Part shown: in pieces, positions 20,431 through 28,135 of the stretch | Numbering within the stretch: position 1 is the first letter of the stretch | How the letters are laid out: every line of letters begins with the position of its first letter | Origin: Ruminiclostridium papyrosolvens C7 | Lineage (GTDB): Bacteria > Bacillota > Clostridia > Acetivibrionales > DSM-1351 | DNA length: 51,226 nucleotides | Assembly (NCBI RefSeq): GCF_000421965.1 | Contig: NZ_ATAY01000007.1 | Span: 1 to 51,226 of the forward strand | Direction of reading: 5' to 3' | Made by a program: the position numbers and the translations under genes | The notes under the pieces: generated by a model | The model's input: only the letters and a program-made list of their open reading frames with translations | Told to the model about the DNA's origin: nothing | Database searches by the model: none

Positions 20431-22070
20431 ATGTATTGTGAGGTACAAACAGAAGTACTCTTCCTATCCCGCAACACCCTATAGTCAAAGGGTTTTGTCA
20501 ATACTTTAAAGTATACTTTCAAATCTATTTCATTTTTCTTGTCTGTCTCATATACTTCAATCTTTTCTAATAATGACTCTATTATTTTATTGTCCAGTCC
20601 ATCATCATAATTAATTTCCTTTGCAATTACTTTTCTTAAGGTTTCAACCGAATAAGTTATTTCTTTGTTTTTCAATTCGTCCTCATCCAGTTCCTTTAAC
20701 CTTAAACTCAGTTTATCAATCTCATCATTGAACCTATTGTTTCTTCTTTCAAACTCATCATCAGACAGTCTGCCGTTTATACTTAGTTCCAAAAGCTTGT
20801 CTTTCATTTTAAGTATTTGGTCAATCTCCGTCTTAACTTTGGCTATATCTTCTTTTATCTTGGATTGAGCTCCAAGACCTGAATACATTGTAACCATTTC
20901 ATGTATAATTTCTGAACGGTTAACTATTATCTCATCGTATGCTTTCTTTATTATCATATCCAACTCAGATGTATATATGGCTGGAGAAGTACAACCCTCT
21001 TTACCCTTCTCAACGTACCTTTTACATTGCCATACTTCTTTATTCCCTGAGCTGTAACGATAAAGTGTTCTGTAATACGGAACATTATGCTCTGTACAAA
21101 TTATTTTTCCGCTGTAGGCATACTTGTTTTGGTAGCTTGTCTTATCTTCTGCCGATTGTTTTTCACTTCTGCCTTTTAGTATATAATTTGCCTTTTGCCA
21201 TATTTCTTCAGATACAATGGGAGGGACTGTCTCTTCATCTTTATACATAACCCATTCAGTCTGATCCAGATACTTTCTATCATGAAGCTTATAATCAAAT
21301 TTGTGTGTTTTATTCCCGCAATAATACCCCATATATTTTGGATTTGTGAGGATACTCTTAATAGTAGAAAAAGAAAACGGATTACCTTTATTATTTCTTA
21401 TTCCCATATTGTCAAGTTTGGCACTTATCCCTCTTATACCTATATTTTGTGTGGCGTACATATCGAAAATCAGTCTTACTATCTCAGCTTCCTTTTCATC
21501 GATTATAAGTTTTCCACTATCTTTTTTGTACCCCCATATTTTATTATTTCCAAGTACTACTCCATTTTCTATGGCTCTTTTAAAACCGAATTTCACTCTC
21601 TCAGATATTTTTCTGACCTCATCCTGAGCTATACTGGACATAATTGTCAATCTCAACTCAGCATCGGGCATTAAAGTATTGATATTGTCAGACTGAAAAA
21701 GAACTCCCACCCCATATGACAGCAATTCCTGAGTATACTTTATACTGTCCAGAGTATTTCTTGAAAATCTGGAAATCTCTTTTGTAATAATAAAATCAAA
21801 CTTTTTGAGTTTAGCGTCTGAAATCATTTTAAGGAAAGATTCTCTTTTATTTACACTCGTACCACTTATGCCTTCATCTATATATCCGTCTACATATGTC
21901 CACTTTTGATTTCTTTTAATAAAATCCGAATAATATTCAATCTGGTTTTTCAGAGAATGAACCTGTTCATCCTTTTCAGTAGATACTCTTGCGTAATAAG
22001 TAACTCTCAGATTTAAATCATATATTGTTTTACCGGTATTAAGTTCGTTTCTTATATTGTACAAATCCAT
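20427..22070 (-). CDS. large serine recombinase of the spoIVA element
   Basis: Site-specific DNA recombinase of 547 aa. It has an N-terminal resolvase domain with catalytic Ser30 in YYARVSTEKDEQ and the conserved FSRNTLDS stretch, a recombinase domain (about 175-290), a zinc-ribbon-like Cys/His region (about 320-375) and a coiled coil (about 405-460), as in phage and skin-type integrases. The ATG at 22070 follows GAGGTG; a GTG three codons earlier is possible. The gene points the same way as spoIVA and its stop codon falls inside the attachment core, so the stop is supplied by spoIVA DNA. It is the obvious enzyme for excising the element. It has its own consensus promoter, which contains a copy of the att arm. 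Confidence 0.93.
   Translation of the reverse strand: MDLYNIRNELNTGKTIYDLNLRVTYYARVSTEKDEQVHSLKNQIEYYSDFIKRNQKWTYVDGYIDEGISGTSVNKRESFLKMISDAKLKKFDFIITKEISRFSRNTLDSIKYTQELLSYGVGVLFQSDNINTLMPDAELRLTIMSSIAQDEVRKISERVKFGFKRAIENGVVLGNNKIWGYKKDSGKLIIDEKEAEIVRLIFDMYATQNIGIRGISAKLDNMGIRNNKGNPFSFSTIKSILTNPKYMGYYCGNKTHKFDYKLHDRKYLDQTEWVMYKDEETVPPIVSEEIWQKANYILKGRSEKQSAEDKTSYQNKYAYSGKIICTEHNVPYYRTLYRYSSGNKEVWQCKRYVEKGKEGCTSPAIYTSELDMIIKKAYDEIIVNRSEIIHEMVTMYSGLGAQSKIKEDIAKVKTEIDQILKMKDKLLELSINGRLSDDEFERRNNRFNDEIDKLSLRLKELDEDELKNKEITYSVETLRKVIAKEINYDDGLDNKIIESLLEKIEVYETDKKNEIDLKVYFKVLTKPFDYRVLRDRKSTSVCTSQYI
20429..20456. repeat. attachment site, spoIVA 3' side
   Basis: Core ATATGTATTG (20429-20438) followed by arm AGGTACAAACAGAAGT (20441-20456). 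The side beyond the core is spoIVA coding sequence. The arm is the exact reverse complement of that at the other end. Confidence 0.9.
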
Positions 22071-22084
22071 CCTACACACCTCAT

Positions 22085-22100
22085 TTACACTTCTGTTTGT
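22085..22100. promoter_or_regulatory. att-arm copy in the recombinase promoter (candidate operator)
   Basis: The 16-mer TTACACTTCTGTTTGT is identical to 26675-26690 at the spoIVA 5'-side attachment site and shares 12 nt with the other arm. It lies between the -10 box and the ribosome site of the recombinase gene. Binding by the recombinase would block its own promoter (inference). Confidence 0.65.
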
Positions 22101-22108
22101 TACTTTTC

Positions 22109-22136
22109 ATTATATTATCCGAATAATATTTGTCAA
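22109..22136 (-). promoter_or_regulatory. SigA-type promoter of the recombinase
   Basis: On the minus strand TTGACA (22136-22131) and TATAAT (22114-22109) with a 16-nt spacer, ending 38 nt before the ATG. Both hexamers are perfect consensus. Confidence 0.8.
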
Positions 22137-22149
22137 CTGTTTTCCCAAC

Positions 22150-22172
22150 AAAAAAGCACCGATTTCCGGTGC
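22150..22172 (-). terminator. terminator after the GH53 gene
   Basis: GCACCG (22156-22161) pairs with CGGTGC (22167-22172); on the minus strand a T-run follows. It isolates the galactanase transcript from the recombinase gene. Confidence 0.85.
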
Positions 22173-22192
22173 AATTTTAGTTTTAATATGTA

Positions 22193-23470
22193 CTAATTTA
22201 AAAACCCATCCAATGCAGTTGTAGGCTTCCCATCTGAGTTCCAACAGCCTTTATTGTAACCGTTCATTCCCGGATACGACTCCGGTTCCCAATAGAATAT
22301 TCCCAAACCCTTATTGTTCGGCAAAGATTTAGTCTTGTTTATCATGTCAGCAATAAACGACTTGCTCTCTGAAGCGTAGTCATATTGCATTCCTATTTCA
22401 CAAATCATTATTTCTTTATTATACCTTGATACCATATCATTCATGTTCGAGAGGCATTGGCTTGAAAGAGCAGAATAGTTGTCTTTCTCAGGATATAGTG
22501 ACATTCCGATAACATCATATTTTGCTCCGTTGGAGTTAAGGCCGTCAAACATCCACCTGAACAATGTATTGTTAAATCCATTTGATATATGTACAATTAC
22601 CTTGGTTTTGGAGCTTACTGCTTTTACAGCATTATAACCGCAATTTACAAGCCATGCGAAATTCTTCATATTATTTGATGCTTTTGCATCCTCCCAAAGC
22701 ATCCCGTTGTTGGTTTCATTACCAACCTGCACCCACTCGGGTGATATTCCGTTATTCCTAAGTTGAGTCATTACATCATATGTATAGTCGTATGTCATTT
22801 TCATTAATCCGTTGAAATCCAGATTTAACCAGGCCGTGGGTTTTGTCTGCTTTCCGGGATCTGCCCAAGAATCACTGTAATGAAAGTCGATCATAATCCT
22901 GAATCCCAAATTCTTGGCTCGCTTTGCCAAAGCTATAGTTTCGTTGGTACTGCAATGTCCATTCCATTTATCTGTTGACGGATTTACCCAAGTTCTGATT
23001 CTCACGGAGTTAATTCCGTAGTCTTTTAAAATTTGTAAACAATCCTGCTGAATGCCTTTATTATTATAGAACTTATATCCGTTTGCTTCCATCTGTGGAA
23101 GCCAGCTTATATCAGCACCTTTTGCAAATGTACTTGTAGGAATTTCAATCGGAAACTTTTCTATAATTCCTAAAATAAAACTTTTTGTCAATGAAATATC
23201 TAATGAATCTACGCTATCATCTCCGTTTACATCAGCAGCCTTTTTACCGTTAGAATCAGGGAAGTCGGTTATATTTCCCAGTAAGTAGCTTTTTATTAAT
23301 GCATAATCCAAGGAATTTACTTCTCCGCTTCCGTCCACGTCACCATATACAAGCTGTGAAGTGGCGGCTGATACTATATACTTATTTACATGCATAAAAG
23401 AGTTATCGAGGACTAGCACCAAAACCAAAAGAGAGACAATAACTAATTTATTTTTTTTATAAGCACTCAT
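22193..23470 (-). CDS. cellulosomal endo-beta-1,4-galactanase, GH53 with N-terminal dockerin
   Basis: Secreted enzyme of 425 aa that should cut beta-1,4-galactan side chains of pectin. After a signal peptide (about 1-36) comes a type I dockerin with two calcium-binding repeats (GDVDGSGEVNSLDYALIKSY, about 43-62, and ADVNGDDSVDSLDISLTKSF, about 79-98), then the GH53 domain (about 115-425). The acid/base is Glu252 in VGNETN and the nucleophile Glu358 in ICEIGM. The dockerin anchors it to a scaffoldin, so the host makes cellulosomes. A dockerin ahead of the catalytic domain is less common than one at the C-terminus. It is cargo of the spoIVA element, flanked by terminators. Confidence 0.93.
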   Translation of the reverse strand: MSAYKKNKLVIVSLLVLVLVLDNSFMHVNKYIVSAATSQLVYGDVDGSGEVNSLDYALIKSYLLGNITDFPDSNGKKAADVNGDDSVDSLDISLTKSFILGIIEKFPIEIPTSTFAKGADISWLPQMEANGYKFYNNKGIQQDCLQILKDYGINSVRIRTWVNPSTDKWNGHCSTNETIALAKRAKNLGFRIMIDFHYSDSWADPGKQTKPTAWLNLDFNGLMKMTYDYTYDVMTQLRNNGISPEWVQVGNETNNGMLWEDAKASNNMKNFAWLVNCGYNAVKAVSSKTKVIVHISNGFNNTLFRWMFDGLNSNGAKYDVIGMSLYPEKDNYSALSSQCLSNMNDMVSRYNKEIMICEIGMQYDYASESKSFIADMINKTKSLPNNKGLGIFYWEPESYPGMNGYNKGCWNSDGKPTTALDGFLN

Positions 23471-23565
23471 TAAATCTCCCCCTGTATATTTCTTTCCAAT
23501 GTAATATTAAGTATATTATACCAATTAATGTAACAAGTTTACAACCTTCATTATTTCTCCAACAA

Positions 23566-23590
23566 AAAAGCACTGTAAACCAGTGCTTTT
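23566..23590 (-). terminator. terminator after the 44-aa gene
   Basis: A 10-bp perfect stem AAAAGCACTG (23566-23575) with its complement (23581-23590) and a 5-nt loop; flanking A/T runs let it work on both strands. Confidence 0.8.
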
Positions 23591-23623
23591 ATAAAAGGCC
23601 ATTATAATTTTTGTATCTTAACG

Positions 23624-23758
23624 CTACCCCTTCAAAATTATTTCCTTTGCTTTTGTATACATTTCTTCGGTTATATACCCTTGTTCAAACAGTCGCTGGT
23701 TGATATGTAGTTTAACTTCTACTATCACAAGCTTTACTGCCTCTTCATTAAAAGCCAT
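23624..23758 (-). CDS. 44-aa SHOCT-like small protein in the spoIVA element
   Basis: Short gene with a strong GGAGG site 6 nt before its ATG and its own terminator. The product (starts MAFNEEAVKLVIVEVKLHIN) is helical, and its second half LFEQGYITEEMYTKAKEIIL resembles the short SHOCT-type helix-turn-helix pattern (QGxITxExYxxAKxxIL) found in many small bacterial proteins. Function unknown. Because large serine recombinases need a small directionality factor to excise, this protein is a candidate for that role in the element, but only its position argues for it. Confidence 0.7.
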   Translation of the reverse strand: MAFNEEAVKLVIVEVKLHINQRLFEQGYITEEMYTKAKEIILKG

Positions 23759-24131
23759 TTTAACCTCCAATGTATTTTCTGTCTGTTATAAATTTATTAG
23801 TTAAAAGCTTTTTTATGATTTAAATATAAAACCGTTAATTATTTCCGATTACTACAAACCGTGCGTGGACTCAAACAGGTAAAAAACTATTTTTATATAA
23901 TATAATTAAATGTTATAATGTGTTATTATTGAAATGAATTATTTTTGAACAAAATAATCGAAAATGTAATATAAATATTTCAAAACTTCATTTTTTTTAC
24001 ATTAAATGATATCATTAAGGGGAAAAACATAATATAATGTAAATAAGGATAGGTTTGCTACAAAATTAATTACCCTTTGATTGAAAATAATAAAGATATT
24101 ATCAAGTATTCCGAGCTTGGAGGGAAATATA

Positions 24132-25424
24132 GTGTTTATAATCGGTCAGCTGTTGATAAATACAGTATTTGCAATGATAACTGCCTACATAACTTACTTA
24201 TTTCTTAAAGAAAATTTTAATATAAAAATACAACTGAATTTTTTAGTTGCATTTATTGCTTGTAATGGTGTGTTAAACGGAATTGTGTCAACCTTGTGGA
24301 TGAGTGTACTTCCCATACCGGGCAATCTACAATTTCTTAAATCTATAATTTTGACAATCCTCAATATAATATTAATTAAGTACCTACTACGTGTTGAATG
24401 GCTAAAATCGGTGTTATCCTTTTGTTTGATTATACTTTTTGTTGGAGTAGGAAATTTTACAGTACCGTTGATTTTTTATTCCGTAGGTATTAATGCAACA
24501 CCTGAGACAATAAATAACAATCTGTTTTTATTTTTTATTATGAATCTGATTATTTATTGCCTAGCTTTGGTTCTTATTAAATTTATACCTTATGCTAAAT
24601 TAATCGGAAATATAAAAAACCTTACACCTGTAGGTATTTTACTTTTTATTACTATATTGATAATGGCCTCTTTTCTTGGAATGCATTTCGTAGTTCACTT
24701 TGACCCCGTCTCATTTGTTATTGTACTTATTTCATCTCTCTCATATTTCTCTTTCTCAGCTTGGTATATAAACATCTATCATAAATATGAAATGAAGAAG
24801 GAAGAACAAAAGCAACAGGAATTCTATAATGATTCCCTTGCTAACACACTTCATGATTTAAGACGTATAAAACATGATCAAATGAATCACCTCTCTGTCC
24901 TATACGCTATGCACCAAATGAACAAGTATGATGCGGCTGCTTCATATCTGAAAGAAATAATAGGGACAAGTCAGAGTATAGGAAATACCGCTATATATAA
25001 CATTAAGAATGCCGGACTATTCGGATTAATATCATCTAAAGTAAACTATGCCAATAGCCACGGAATTAATTTTGACTTGGATACCATCGGCGAAGTTGAT
25101 TCTATTCCCAATATTAAAATTTCTGATTTATGTGAGATAATAGGTATTTATCTTGACAATGCGCTGGAAGAGGTTTTAAATAACGGAAAACTAAAGCTTG
25201 ATATGAAAATTTTAAGTACTGATGAGAGCCTTACAATCAGAATAGAAAACGAATGTACCAAAACACCAAACACGGAAAACTCATCTAAAGGAACAGATCG
25301 TGGAAACGGGCTAGTTATTGCAAATAAAATAATTGCTTCATATAAAAATATTTCAAGTTCTACTATATTTGATGAAAAAAGAATGCTATTCTCACAGGTT
25401 CTAAGAATAGCAAAAGAGGCTTAA
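24132..25424 (+). CDS. AgrC-like sensor histidine kinase
   Basis: Membrane peptide sensor of 430 aa: about six hydrophobic segments in residues 1-200, then a GHKL kinase module with His in DLRRIKHDQMNHLSVL and N-box EIIGIYLDNALEEV, followed by a short ATP-binding domain (GTDRGNGLVIANKI). The layout matches AgrC of peptide quorum sensing. I choose the GTG at 24132, preceded by GGAGGG at 7-nt spacing; a TTG at 24081 lacks a good site. It is convergent with agrBD, whose processed peptide it most likely senses. No AgrA regulator is present in the element. The upstream gap 23759-24131 holds no gene that I can see. Confidence 0.85.
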   Translation: MFIIGQLLINTVFAMITAYITYLFLKENFNIKIQLNFLVAFIACNGVLNGIVSTLWMSVLPIPGNLQFLKSIILTILNIILIKYLLRVEWLKSVLSFCLIILFVGVGNFTVPLIFYSVGINATPETINNNLFLFFIMNLIIYCLALVLIKFIPYAKLIGNIKNLTPVGILLFITILIMASFLGMHFVVHFDPVSFVIVLISSLSYFSFSAWYINIYHKYEMKKEEQKQQEFYNDSLANTLHDLRRIKHDQMNHLSVLYAMHQMNKYDAAASYLKEIIGTSQSIGNTAIYNIKNAGLFGLISSKVNYANSHGINFDLDTIGEVDSIPNIKISDLCEIIGIYLDNALEEVLNNGKLKLDMKILSTDESLTIRIENECTKTPNTENSSKGTDRGNGLVIANKIIASYKNISSSTIFDEKRMLFSQVLRIAKEA

Positions 25425-25438
25425 CAGCCTCTTTTTGC
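25410..25438. terminator. shared terminator between agrC-like gene and agrD
   Basis: GCAAAAGAGGC (25410-25420) pairs with GCCTCTTTTTGC (25427-25438) with one bulged base. The kinase stop codon lies in the loop. It works for both convergent genes. Confidence 0.85.
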
Positions 25439-25573
25439 TTACTTGAGTAATGATTTTGGACATTCTTTTTGATAATAAGACCAAAACCAGCATGCACCTG
25501 CAGAAGCAGTAGCTGCAAATACTCCAATTAGAGATAGAACAGTTAGTACCAGTAATTTAATTTTACCCTTCAT
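25439..25573 (-). CDS. agrD: AgrD-like autoinducing peptide precursor
   Basis: Precursor of 44 aa with the AgrD layout: an amphipathic/hydrophobic N-terminal leader (MKGKIKLLVLTVLSLIGVFA), a signal core around Cys28 (ACWFWSYY), and a polar C-terminal tail QKECPKSLLK resembling the xPxxL tail of clostridial AgrD proteins. AgrB should cut the tail and close a thiolactone ring from Cys28 to a residue 4 positions on, giving a ring such as CWFWS; the exact ends are inference. Its ATG overlaps the agrB stop as ATGA, so translation is coupled. Confidence 0.85.
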   Translation of the reverse strand: MKGKIKLLVLTVLSLIGVFAATASAGACWFWSYYQKECPKSLLK

Positions 25574-26154
25574 GTAATTATCCCACCCCTCTTATTTTTT
25601 GTTAATTTATACACTATTGGTGTAATATTAACCGTTGATATTAATGTAATTACTGAAATGATATTTGAGTAAATATTAGGAACTATTAGTGTAATAACAA
25701 AGCATATTGCTAATAAAATACTGCCTTTTATCCTTAACTCTCTTTTTCTTTTTTCAGTAACAATTGGTTTTGACACCAGATCTGCAGGTGCGTATAGAAA
25801 TGTCAAAATTCCTGATATAGTAAACAAAACTATATTTAAGAATTTTATATTAAGAATCTGTGCCAGATATACAGTACCAAATATAAATGAAAAGTGGGTG
25901 ATTACACATCCGATTTGTGTTTTTGCATGTACTCCTCCTAAATAGGATTTATTAAATGAAAACACTATCACAGCAACTATAGCATACTTTAATTGTCCCA
26001 GGAGTAAAGCTGCAATTAACACTGCAAGTAATTTCAAACCATCTGCGAAAGCCATATACAATCCGTAATCAATTTGTTCAGCTTTTTCTTCTGAGATTCC
26101 CGGAACATTTAAAACAATCTCACTAGTGATTTTCTTTGTTATATCTTCTAGCAC
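25570..26154 (-). CDS. agrB: AgrB-like peptide-processing membrane protease
   Basis: Integral membrane cysteine endopeptidase of 194 aa that trims and cyclises AgrD. The catalytic pair is His76 and Cys83 in YLGGVHAKTQIGC, with the seven-residue spacing seen in AgrB, and several hydrophobic segments follow. The start is a GTG at 26154 behind GGTGGTG. It is directly coupled to agrD by a 4-nt overlap. It is the first gene inside the element on the spoIVA 5' side, on the same strand as spoIVA. Confidence 0.92.
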   Translation of the reverse strand: MLEDITKKITSEIVLNVPGISEEKAEQIDYGLYMAFADGLKLLAVLIAALLLGQLKYAIVAVIVFSFNKSYLGGVHAKTQIGCVITHFSFIFGTVYLAQILNIKFLNIVLFTISGILTFLYAPADLVSKPIVTEKRKRELRIKGSILLAICFVITLIVPNIYSNIISVITLISTVNITPIVYKLTKNKRGGIIT

Positions 26155-26363
26155 TCAATCACCACCACTTACATTTTACACCATTATATCCTATTTTTCT
26201 TTCTTTGTCGATATTTTTTTCTTTATATTAATATGTTTCCAATTGAACAGTAAACGTAATACCTCTCGTTAATAAAAAGCGGATATATTGCATATTATTA
26301 AAATTGAGTGCTAATTGTTACATTTATTTACTTATGTATCAATAAATAGCCACTATTTAACTA

Positions 26364-26460
26364 TCAATTCAGCACACTTTTCTTAGACATATGCCATATA
26401 TCTTCATTTGGAGCATCTGCTGAATAGACTGGCGATCCCGCTAATTCCTGTAACTTTCAT
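26364..26460 (-). pseudogene. possible frameshifted micro-ORF
   Basis: An ATG at 26460 sits behind a good AAGGTGAGG site but reads only 18 codons. Removing one A from the AAA after the ATG would open a 31-codon frame (MKLQELAGSPVYSADAPNED and on, ending at 26364) with protein-like composition. It may be a decayed small gene, a sequencing slip or chance. The rest of the gap 26155-26634 shows only a hairpin. Confidence 0.2.
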
Positions 26461-26561
26461 GCCTCACCTTCTTTTTACACATTTAACATTTTATGTATTA
26501 AGACAATGCTACAACCGTAAATTAATAAAGTCAAGCTGCATTCCTCAGAACACAAAATTGT

Positions 26562-26588
26562 AGCCTGAAAAGATTTTTTTTGCAGGCT
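26562..26588 (-). terminator. hairpin after the spoIVA 5' part
   Basis: AGCCTG (26562-26567) pairs with CAGGCT (26583-26588), extended by A-T pairs. It could end transcripts of the interrupted spoIVA before they reach the cargo genes. The T-run on the minus strand is weak. Confidence 0.4.
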
Positions 26589-26674
26589 TTATGTTTACGA
26601 AACCCCTACTAGTATTTGAACATTGAATATAAAATCATGCGGTTTTGTTGTACCGGTACCTCCTCTTGTTACAA

Positions 26675-26708
26675 TTACACTTCTGTTTGTACCTAACAAT
26701 ATGTATTG
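26675..26708. repeat. attachment site, spoIVA 5' side
   Basis: Arm ACTTCTGTTTGTACCT (26679-26694) next to core ATATGTATTG (26699-26708), beyond which spoIVA coding sequence resumes. Joined to the other inner end it forms a symmetric attP; joined across the outer ends it leaves the spoIVA codons for SIH-MIR. Confidence 0.9.
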
Positions 26709-27903
26709 AAGGAGCACTTGCTCTAAGTTTCACCCCAAACTTGTTACCCTGCTTGATAATCTCCGGTTCTTCCAGAGTGAGTTCTTCCATCTGAGGCGAG
26801 ACCATACCATAGCCCTTAACCTTAACTTCATGCAAGGCGTATTCTACCCTGTCGTATTCCTTCTTTACCCTTGCAAGGTCCTTTATAAGGCTTATGAGTT
26901 TATGCTCGCCCTCTATTTCCATTCCGGACTCTTCGCTTAAAATTCTATACAAAAGTCCGTCAGCAGCCGATAAATCAATTAAAACAGTACCTTCCCCAAG
27001 ACTTACCTTATCAACAGCTACTCTTTTAACAAATTCATACTGCTCAAAAGAAGGTAGAGCATCCTTTATTGCACGTATTTTGGTGGCTGCTTTAAAGGTA
27101 TCCCTTATTGAATTTATAATATCTGCCTTTAACCAATGAGAATCATCCAAAGCTTCAACCCATTTTGGTATATTAATACCTATCTCACAGATCGGAAACT
27201 CGTGTAGAACCTTTTCCATAACGGTATCAACATCATCAATTCTCATTTGGAGACAATCCATTGCAATTACGGTTACACCGTACTTTTGCTCCATCTCGTC
27301 ACGCAACTTCAATGTTTCTGAATCTCTGGGATTTGTTGAATTGATAATCACTACAAAAGGTCTATTTATATCCTTCAGTTCTGTTATCACCCTTCTTTCA
27401 GCTTCAACATAATCCTCTCTCGGGATATCAGAAATTGAACCGTCTGTAGTGATTACAATACCTATGGTTGAATGTTCATTGATTACTTTCTTTGTCCCAA
27501 GCTCAGCTGCTTCCTCAAAAGGTATCTGATGATCATACCAGGGTGTTGAAACCATTCTCGGGGCATTATTCTCCAAATGTCCCATTGCACCTTTGACCAT
27601 GTAGCCCACACAGTCAATCATTCTTACTTTAAGCTGCACGTTTTCGTCAATAACTACTTCTACTGCTTCGTTGGGGATAAATTTAGGTTCAGTGGTCATT
27701 ATAGTTCTTCCGGATGCACTTTGCGGAAGTTCATCTATTGCCCTCTCTTTTTGATATGTGTTCTCTATGTTTGGGATAACCAACAGATCCATGAACCTTT
27801 TAATAAAAGTTGATTTTCCCGTCCTGACAGGTCCCACAATTCCTATGTAAATATCCCCTTGAGTTCTTTCAGCTATTTGCTGGTATATGTTGAATTTATC
27901 CAC
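26701..27903 (-). CDS. spoIVA: SpoIVA N-terminal part (codons 1-401), split by element
   Basis: Encodes the ATPase part of SpoIVA, the mother-cell protein that polymerises on the forespore surface as the base of the spore coat. Walker A GPVRTGKST (Lys30) and the switch region DCVGYMVKGAMGH are intact. The family sequence stops at SIH (codon 401). Reading on into the element adds 21 unrelated Lys/Arg/Tyr-rich residues to a stop at 26635, giving a 422-aa truncated product while the element is in place. It starts with GTG behind GGGGAGGG. Downstream of der-plsY-gpsA, its usual clostridial neighbours, although a plus-strand gene is placed between. Expected to be SigE-controlled; I see no certain SigE promoter. 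Confidence 0.93.
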
Positions 27904-28094
27904 CCTTAGAACCCTCCCCTGTATTGTTACACGCCCAATTACGGACTATGTATATTGTCTTTTTCAATATTAAATATATGTCCGAAAACAGTTATTATTA
28001 CAAAAAAATAAATTTATTGAAAAATGTGTTTATATACTGAAAACATTGAGAGCACTGATATAAAACCCTGCAGCCTATTTTGACAAGACGGGAA

Positions 28095-28124
28095 TTGACA
28101 TTAACAAACATTCCACGATATAAT
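28095..28124 (+). promoter_or_regulatory. SigA promoter of the riboswitch-NlpC/P60 unit
   Basis: TTGACA (28095-28100) and TATAAT (28119-28124) with an 18-nt spacer, immediately before the riboswitch. Confidence 0.8.
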
Positions 28125-28135
28125 TTTTTTATAGA

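Larger units (their letters stand above)
20429..26698 (-). mobile_element. skin-like 6,270-bp element interrupting spoIVA
   Basis: The segment lies between two copies of the 10-bp core (20429-20438 and 26699-26708, plus-strand ATATGTATTG) that split spoIVA after codon 401. Just inside each core is one arm of a 16-bp perfect inverted repeat (20441-20456 and 26679-26694). Recombination at the cores removes 6,270 bp and leaves one intact spoIVA core. Cargo on the minus strand: agrB, agrD, a 44-aa protein, a dockerin-GH53 galactanase and the recombinase; on the plus strand: an AgrC-like kinase. There are no phage structural or replication genes, so it is a small non-prophage intervening element of the kind known in sigK and other sporulation genes. 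Excision itself is inferred. Confidence 0.9.

Noticed and set aside
20155..20448. A separate 97-aa gene starting at 20448
   Set aside because: Its first residues come from the recombinase side of the att core and it lacks a ribosome site. It is the 3' part of spoIVA.
24081..24131. TTG at 24081 as start of the AgrC-like kinase
   Set aside because: No good ribosome site there, whereas GGAGGG sits 7 nt before the GTG at 24132.
20155..27903. spoIVA as a plain pseudogene or an assembly error
   Set aside because: Both parts have intact frames, the junction cores are identical, the inner arms are perfect inverted repeats, and a matching recombinase lies inside. Decay or misassembly would not give this geometry.
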